NCBI RefSeq assembly: GCF_030272615.1
Contig: NC_081412.1
Span: forward strand, 687,202,583-687,266,582
Origin: Cryptomeria japonica
Lineage: Eukaryota > Streptophyta > Pinopsida > Cupressales > Cupressaceae
Direction: 5' to 3'
Length of the DNA: 64,000 bases
In this document: piece after piece, positions 57,801 to 64,000 of the stretch
Layout: every line of letters starts with the position of its first letter
Numbering within the stretch: position 1 is the first letter of the stretch
The notes under the pieces: model-generated
Database searches by the model: none
What the model was told of the DNA's origin: nothing
Seen by the model: the letters and a program-made list of their open reading frames with translations, nothing else
Made by a program: the position numbers and the translations under genes

Positions 57801-58736
57801 TGAAGCACCACTATCAATCAACCAAGTGCCACTGTCAATTGGAATATTTGCTTGAAAGAGCGGAGATGAATAGAAATCTCATTGAGTTGTCTCTAGATTC
57901 CTTTTGAGGTGACACATCATCAACATCAACAGTAGAAGCATGTTGCTTTGGTTTTGATATGCAATCTTGAGCATAATGACCATACTTGTCACACCTAAAC
58001 ATTGAATGTGAGAGAGATCCTTCTTCTTCTTTGGTTTAGGAACAGAATCTGATTTTGTGTCTCTAATCCTCTTAAAATTGCCTTTTCTCCCTTCTCTTCC
58101 TTTCCTTCTGGAAGCTTGAGCAACAAGGAAATGATTTTCTTCATTATAAGAGCTTAGCCCATTTCCTCTTGCTGCCAATCTGGATTCTTCTTGAATGCAA
58201 TCAGCTCGAAGACGATCAAACTTGGGCAACTTAGATCTTCCACTAATGCTTTGGATAAAGGACTCCCAAGATTGAGGAAGACCATTCAATGCCAACATAA
58301 CCAGGTCTCTATCTTCAACTATATCTCCAATGGCACATAGCTGATCTCTCAACTCAGCAATCTTCATGAAGAAGGAGATGACTGAATCTCCTTTAGCCAT
58401 TTTTATATGATGGAGTTGTTGTCTCAAGGCAAGAGCTCTGCTGGTATTGTTGATCTCATACAATCCTTGTAGAGTTTCAAACATATCTTTGGTTGTCTTC
58501 ATCTTGGAGATAATCGGCACTAGATGATCTTTTACGGAGTCTATCAAGATCTTCCTAGCCTTTGTGCCATTTTTCTTCCATTGAGTTTTCTCAGCATCAT
58601 TGAATGGCTCGGGCACATCATTTTCCACGAAATTTAGAAGATCATTTTCTTCTAAGGCAATAAGAACACTGAATTTCCAAGAGGTGAAATTTGATGCACC
58701 ATCAAGCCTATCTTCAACCTTGACTCCGTTCACCAT
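54807..58736 (-). pseudogene. Copia2 gag-pol polyprotein, broken
   Basis: Starts MVNGVKVEDRLDGASNFTSW. In order: Gag (58736 to about 58020, open), knuckle FRCDKYGHYAQDC after a frameshift near 58010, protease WLIDSGASRH near 57820, integrase (ALGKNIESPF and HSDLCGPM near 57290-57220; FIDDYSWKTWIYFLKSK; NTQQNGVAERKN near 56930), reverse transcriptase (HQMDVKTVFLNG near 55930; YVD followed by a one-base deletion that destroys the second Asp near 55700), RNase H (ALSTAEAEYIAACVATREAAWL near 55090) and ILTKPISRVKF at the E2 site. Further breaks include TAG at about 54843 and 55114 and a small deletion near 55375. Not functional. Confidence 0.85.
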
Positions 58737-58817
58737 CTTCGATACTTAAATAAACTGCCCTAGATAAGGAGAAGAATTCATTGCTTAAAAAAATCTGATC
58801 TGATCTTGCTTAAACCC

Positions 58818-58829
58818 GCTTTGATACCA
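58818..58829 (-). other. Primer-binding site of Copia2 (initiator tRNA-Met)
   Basis: The minus strand reads TGGTATCAAAGC, one mismatch to TGGTATCAGAGC, directly after the 5' LTR end. Confidence 0.85.
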
Positions 58830-59127
58830 TGTTAGTTATTTTAGACCAGAAATGAAGATAAGAAGAAATACCAAATGATGAGCAACAAAACACAGCAATT
58901 ACCCTGGGAAAACCCTCCTTCTTGAGGGAGAAAAACCTAGCCAAAATATATCTCTTATATATTGAATGAAAAAGGAGCAGAAATCTGCTTACAACTTAGG
59001 TCAAACACAAGGCCGATCTAATACAATGAAAGATAGAACCTCTCCTAGATGCAAATATTCAGTCAAATATGATTTCTCATTGATATCGATCTACTTGATA
59101 CAATATGGCTATCTGCCGCAAATGTAC

Positions 59128-59450
59128 TGAAGAAGTTGAGAAATACAACTTCAGAAATCCCAAAGACACCTGCAAGCAACAATACCTGTCACAAGAGAAG
59201 AATGGAGGCAAAAAGCAATAATGGCTCTGAAGAAGAAGATTATCATTCAGAGAGGGAATCAAATAAAAAGTACAATACAATCCTTATAAGAGGATATTAG
59301 CAACCCTAAAGGGATAATGTGTATTTAATAATTAGAATAATTATTAAGTACCTACAATATTATTAAATGCCTAAGTTTAGCTTAAGCGTAGAGTATAATA
59401 GACTAATAATTAAATAAATAATTATTAGCTAATACAAGATAACTCTAACA
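59128..59450 (-). repeat. N1 3' LTR
   Basis: TGAAGAAGTTGAGAAATAC...ACTCTAACA on the plus strand, next to the polypurine tract. Confidence 0.9.
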
Positions 59451-60639
59451 GCCCCCCTTAAGATGAACTTAGGGAGTAGCTAAAAAACTAAATGCATGAA
59501 GCAAAAAATGCAACTACATGATGAAGGCAAAATTAGGTCCCGACAACAAGGCCTAATGAGGTACCCAAGTACAAAAGATCTCTGTAAAGCGGAGAAATAG
59601 AGAAAACCTCATGGGAAAAAACTCTACTCCAAAAAGAGATGAAATACAAGTGAAGGACTGAAGAAGCCTCCAAACAAGAATGTTCCAAAAGATAGGAACA
59701 AAAGAAGAGCAGAAGAATCACTGAAGCATGAAGAACCTGCAAACACTGCTGAAAAATAACTGTCGATTTGAAGAACCTCCACTGAAATAGAAGATGATCA
59801 GGTAGAGAAGACTGTAATCTGCATGAGTGCCCTCAAATAACACTAGAATCAAATGGCAAACAAAGGCAAACAACTAAACTCGAAGATACAGATGGCAAAA
59901 AACACCAAAGTTTGAAGAGCTGATCAATCAAAGATGGAAGGTTGCCTCCAAAAATAGGAATGAAAGAGTGTCCATATGGGAAATGATCCATCTCACCGAA
60001 ATGCATAGGTAACCAACCACTGCATCCGCCTAGTACATAGGAACAAATACTAAATACATAGCTCACTCCAACGAACCAAGGAAGCATTAGAACCAACAAC
60101 CAACAGGAGAAACCCCCCCTAATGTTGACAAGGGAGAGGTGACAGGTACATTGAAACTGAATGCCAAGAAAAACTACATGACAAAGAACCAAGAACAGCA
60201 AGAGTGCAGCAAAAAGTACAAACACATATAAAGGCAAGTGTCGTTGAAGGAACACTCACTTGACACACATCATGAGGCTAATGTCGTGGAAGGAACACTC
60301 ACGTGACAAAGGTAGATGGCAAACAAGGCAAACATCAAACCCCCCCATGGCACTTTAATGGAGTGCGAGTACAATAAGGCACAAGATGTGCAAGATCCCA
60401 AGCATGCAAGGCATAGTGGCACTTTATCTCAATGCGTTTGCAAAAACAAAAATGCTTACAAAATGATGTATACAATGCTCAAAAAAGACAAAAGCCTGGA
60501 AATACATGAAGAACAGCCAACAACAAGTCATTCCACTCAAACGAGAAGTTTCCAGGAGCTCAAATGTCCAAGTAATTCACCAGAGTGTGAAAACACAAAA
60601 AAACTGAATAAAATTTACCTGGAGTAAAATCTAGAAAAA

Positions 60640-61840
60640 GTGCATGGATGGCTGTGAAGAGCTCTGAAACACCGTCCCAAAGCCGCTGGAATCGCAAAAA
60701 ATAGAGAAACTAGCGAAAGGTTATGAGCTCGGGACTGAAAACAACACCTCTGACTTCAAATGGCTATAGAATGTACCAGCAAAAAAATCAAGTGATGAAA
60801 CCCACAAATCTAGAAAGTAGACAAAACCAACTTTCCAACTATATCTCGTTTGCCCAAAAACGATATCGTATGCCCAAAAGAAAAAAAACCCTTTTAGGGT
60901 ACAAAGAGGGTCTCAGGGGCCAGCAAAGAAAAAAATGTCCCTCCGTCGAAAAAAAAATTCGTTGCCTGAAAAGTGCCCTGCCAAAAAAATTTCGCTTGCC
61001 GGACAAAGATGTCGATTGCCAAAAAAAAATACTCGTAGGAAACAATATGCCGACATCCGGAAAAGCGACAGGGCCCGGGAGGCGGCAGTGGGCGACAGCG
61101 GTGGCCAAGAGGCGGGCAGAGGCCTGGGTGACGGCGGTGGCCGAGAGGCGGCCGATGGCTGGGAGGCGAGGACCGGCGGAGCAAGACGGCCGGGAGGTGG
61201 GCTGGAGCCAGTGGAGCAGGGCGGCCGAGAGGCGGCTTAGCAGGGCGGTGGCAACATGATGGTGGTCGGCGGCAGCAGGGCGGCCAGTAGCAACTAGCGG
61301 CGGCTGGCAGTCGCCGTGGATGGCAGGCGGGAGCACAGGCCGAAGAGCGGCGAGCGGCGGCTGGGAGGCGGCTAGAGGGCGAGCAATGGCTGGTGGTTTA
61401 AAGACCGTCGATGTTTGCAAACCCCAGCAGTAACCGCCAAGGACTCCCATGGCAGTCTTGGAGATCGCCAGTGGCTCCAAGGCCATCGCGATGACTGTGT
61501 CGGCCTAGGCAAGCCATTAAACTGCCCAAAATATTTTATTTTTTATTTTTTCTCGAAAAACATGCCCAATAAGGGCAAAAATCAAAAAAAAAAAAATTGT
61601 CAGAGCCAAAGTTGTCCAAATTGGACTTATTTTATATGAAAATGGGAGTTTTGGAGTAATCTGAGCTCAACGGTGAGGTCCATTTGAGCCCAGAATGCCT
61701 AGAAACAAAGAAGCACCCCAAATCCAAATAAAAAATCTCTAAAAATGCTTGAAACCCTCCTCCAAAAAATCTTCTAAAAAAGCTTGAAACCCTCCTCCAA
61801 AAAATCTTCAAAAAAATCAAGAACAAGTAGCAGCAGATGT
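60640..61840 (-). other. N1 leader with GC-rich island
   Basis: About 61060-61400 is GC-rich (GGCGG, GGGAGGCGG and GGCCGAGAGGCGG words) between A-rich flanks, in the position of the Copia1 island. Open frames across it (60723-61259, 60839-61486) are compositional and are not called as genes. Confidence 0.6.
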
Positions 61841-61842
61841 AA

Positions 61843-61854
61843 GCTCTGATACCA
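61843..61854 (-). other. Primer-binding site of N1 (initiator tRNA-Met)
   Basis: The minus strand reads TGGTATCAGAGC exactly, directly after the 5' LTR. Confidence 0.9.
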
Positions 61855-62178
61855 TGAAGAAATTGAGAAATACAACTTCAGAGATCTCAAGAACACCTGC
61901 AAGCAAAATACCTGTCACAAGAGAAGAATGGAAGCAAAAAGTAATAATGGCTCTGAAGAAGAAGATTATCATTCAAAGAGCGAATCAAATAAAAAGTACA
62001 ACACAATCCTTATAAAAGGATATTACCAACCCTAAAGAAACCCTAAAGGGATAATGTGTATTTAATAATTATTAAATACCTACAATATTATTAAATGCCT
62101 AAGTTTAGCTTAAGCGTAGAGTATAATAGACTAATAATTAAATAAATAATTATTAGCTTATACAAGATAACTCTAACA
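61855..62178 (-). repeat. N1 5' LTR
   Basis: TGAAGAAATTGAGAAATAC...ACTCTAACA on the plus strand. It differs from the 3' LTR by scattered substitutions and an extra CCCTAAAGAAA-like repeat. Confidence 0.9.
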
Positions 62179-62403
62179 TGTACGAACTCCTTTTGAAGTG
62201 CGAATTGATTGTATGAATGATCATCACCTTGTATATATACAAAGCAACGTGACCTTTTATTTGAGTCGGCCTCTTTTAGAAAATAAAAGAATAAAATTAT
62301 TATTTATAACAAGGCCAACTTGCCTTGATATTTATTCATTTACCATTTATTGTTTTAAATTTGAGAGAAATATATCTCCTGTCACTATAACATTAACAGG
62401 ACA

Positions 62404-62925
62404 AATTTTAGAGGAAGAAAAATAAACCTTCCCATCAAATGATATTACGATCTTTCAAGAAAGGGAATAATTCTGAAACTTAAATAGCTTCATGTGTATT
62501 TGCAAGCATTTCCACTTGCCTCTAGCTTAGCTAAGATTTTGTTACTGTGAGTAGCAACAATAACCTTTGAATGCACCCCTATTAGAGGGCTGATGCGATT
62601 TTCGCTTTTAATAATCTTATATACGAGAGTGGACCCCATATCCACAATCTTCTTACAATCAAAAAACAATTGTCAATTCGGATAACTTATTAATTAATTA
62701 TCTCCTTCCCACTCACTGAGGCCAAACTAGTGGACATTACAAGGATCACCCACCTACCAAAAGTTATTGCCAATGATGTTATCCAATCTAAAGTGCCCAT
62801 TTTGGGTGAGTGCATTCGGGCCATGGATCTTCTTGGTGCTACAGTGCTGCAGATTAGGGCTTGATGCCTTGTCGCTGTTATAAAGAATATCGAGGTCATT
62901 TCTAGAGGAGATTGGTTGTCGTGTG
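62404..62925 (+). pseudogene. Continuation of the LINE-containing region after Copia2
   Basis: It joins in frame with the LINE part ending at 42312 when Copia2 and one GGACA are set aside, but the frame is soon lost. A protein-like stretch at about 62730-62920 (ITRITHLPKVIANDVIQSK, then LGECIRAMDLLGATVLQIRA) resembles no family that I can name. It is cut by E3 at 62926. Confidence 0.4.
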
Positions 62926-63720
62926 TGTTGATTTGTTTTTATGCACTATGCAACACAGAATAAAATACCAAAGGCACTCTATCCTCTCTTGATCAAAATC
63001 TCCCAAAATGTTGAATTATGTGATCAAACGAGATGACTCCAAGGTTTCTATTGTCAAGTCTTGACTTTATGTTGGATATAGACTCAAAGATATGATGTGA
63101 TTTTGCTGGAATCACAAGGGGGACTTACGTTGTACATGAACTTGATTGAATGCAGCTAGAATGTGAAGACTTACTTATCTTAGAAAACAAATAGCAAAAG
63201 GAATAGGGTTTAGAAAGATAATCTAATCCTAAGAATGTAGGAACTAATTGTTGATTAGGTGTGACCAAACCAAGCTTTGTTTCACCATCAAGTAACAACA
63301 ACACAAAACTGGTGCAATCTCTTAAGGATAAACGAATGATTTTCATATCACTAATACAAATCAACCATACGAACAATGAGCATGTAGTAATAGAAGTTAA
63401 GCTTTCACACAATTTTAGTTGACTACGCATTGCAATTTGCAATCAACAAATTACTAGTATGAACATTAGGTACGCCATTCATCAACAATGATATCTTCCA
63501 TCCAACTAACCAATTTTAAAGCAAATGAGAAATAAAGACCATGCAACATGTTGAGTTAACATATAGAATTCACCATAACTTCAATGAAAACAACATGTCT
63601 CTTACAATAAGATTTTGGTAACAATCTTTGCCTTCTCCTCCTATTCTAACTTCTACTTTAACTTCTAATTCCTAATTGTCAAGCTGTTATTGTTAATGTT
63701 TGTAGCTTCAGTCGAATGAT
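62926..63720 (-). mobile_element. E3: 3' part of another E-family unit
   Basis: The unit end (TGTTGATTTG on the plus strand) is followed by CAACACAGAATAAAATACC and CTATCCTCTCTTGA, then a block with TAACAATCTTTGCCTTCTC, all collinear with 43272 onward (E2) and 44319 onward (E1). Similarity fades near 63700, so it is either cut by another element or runs out. GTGTG precedes the end; the other flank is outside the window. Confidence 0.7.
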
Positions 63721-64000
63721 CATTTAGAATACATATAATATATGTTGATTAATAATAATATATTATTGTGTTATATTATTATATTATTATTAATCATATA
63801 AAATTTGATATTCAATATTAATCTATTATATTATTCTAAATTAATAATTGATTGATGAAACATTATAATATTGATTAAATTATTATAATTAAAGGAGAGA
63901 CATGTCCGTTGAAGGACATGCCTCTCCAAAGGAATATATATAGTATAATGTTATTCAATTTGACAACACATAGAATTCCAAGAATGCAAGTATCAGATTG
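63721..64000 (+). repeat. AT-rich sequence with hairpin and TATA box, possible LTR U3
   Basis: TATTA-rich sequence, then a hairpin (GGAGAGACATGTCC at 63894-63907 with GGACATGCCTCTCC at 63914-63927, one mismatch, 6-base loop), then ATATATATAG at about 63934. A hairpin just before a TATA box suggests an LTR promoter cut by the window edge. Confidence 0.4.

Larger units (their letters stand above)
59123..62183 (-). mobile_element. N1: non-autonomous Copia derivative, TSD TGTAC
   Basis: The LTRs are 59128-59450 and 61855-62178 (323 and 324 bp, roughly 14 differences by eye), flanked by TGTAC at 59123-59127 and 62179-62183. It has an exact initiator-Met primer site (61843-61854) and a polypurine tract (CTTAAGGGGGGC on the minus strand). 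The 2.4-kb interior has no gag or pol. Its 3' part (TCCCGACAACAAGGCCTAAT, GGGAAAAAACTC) and its leader match Copia1 in style and order, so it is a deletion derivative of the Copia1 family. Confidence 0.88.
58830..62398 (-). repeat. Copia2 5' LTR, split by N1
   Basis: 58830-59127 and 62179-62398 together match the 3' LTR at 42313-42832 except for small indels. One TGTAC is the duplicated target of N1. GTCGGCC lies near 62256-62262. Confidence 0.9.
42308..62403 (-). mobile_element. Copia2: Ty1/Copia element carrying three nested insertions, TSD GGACA
   Basis: The LTRs are at 42313-42832 (3') and 58830-62398 (5', split by N1). GGACA occurs directly outside both ends (42308-42312 and 62399-62403). 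The 5' LTR is followed by a primer site (58818-58829), gag (58736), pol, the E2 insertion in the pol tail, a hairpin-rich 3' region and a polypurine tract. Without the insertions the element would be about 5.5 kb. Confidence 0.92.

Overview
This window is plant nuclear DNA, almost entirely transposable elements, most of them decayed. The elements are plant-type: Ty1/Copia elements with initiator-tRNA-Met primer sites, a Ty3/Gypsy chromovirus gag, LINE ORF1 pieces with a DUF4283-like or CCHC knuckle region, and very long LTRs. No rRNA or tRNA gene is seen, and no certain host gene. The density of old nested copies, with low gene content, suggests a large genome such as a conifer, but the species cannot be named from the sequence.

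Layout. 1-1797 is a broken LINE ORF1 (minus). 2724-10615 is a complete LTR element (R1) with TSD GATGC and an intact 1148-codon gag/protease-like gene but no reverse transcriptase or integrase. It sits in AT-rich DNA beside an old LTR that is itself split by a Copia element (Copia1, 10969-17042, minus). 17985-20863 is a second, more decayed Copia (Copia3). 21136-26407 holds a decayed R1 relative (gag2, minus) which cuts a chromovirus gag-pro (26408-28098). 28981-31040 is mostly unexplained and may hold host exons. 31041-37588 holds two plus-strand copies (D and F) of an unusual family called E here. 37589-41094 holds a gag scrap and a 2.7-kb LTR.

41451-62925 is one deep nest. A LINE ORF1 (plus) is split by Copia2 (42313-62398, TSD GGACA). 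Copia2 is split within the 3' tail of pol by E2 (43272-54801, TSD AAACT), and E2 is split by E1 (44319-51628, TSD GGTAG). The 5' LTR of Copia2 is separately split by a small non-autonomous Copia (N1, 59128-62178, TSD TGTAC). A further E copy (E3) starts at 62926 and runs toward the right edge.

The E family is the most novel content. E1 and E2 begin TGTTGTGAC and end GTCAACA, have 5-bp target duplications and show no LTRs of their own. They carry a TATA box, an untranslated exon, a short intron and then coding sequence. E1 encodes an intact 1084-residue protein of unknown function. Upstream of the promoter lies an array of short hairpins about 166 bp apart whose stems changed in a compensatory way between E1 and E2. 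E could be a stand-alone mobile unit or a giant solo LTR that carries its own gene; both readings are kept open. A second covarying hairpin array lies in the 3' region of Copia2.
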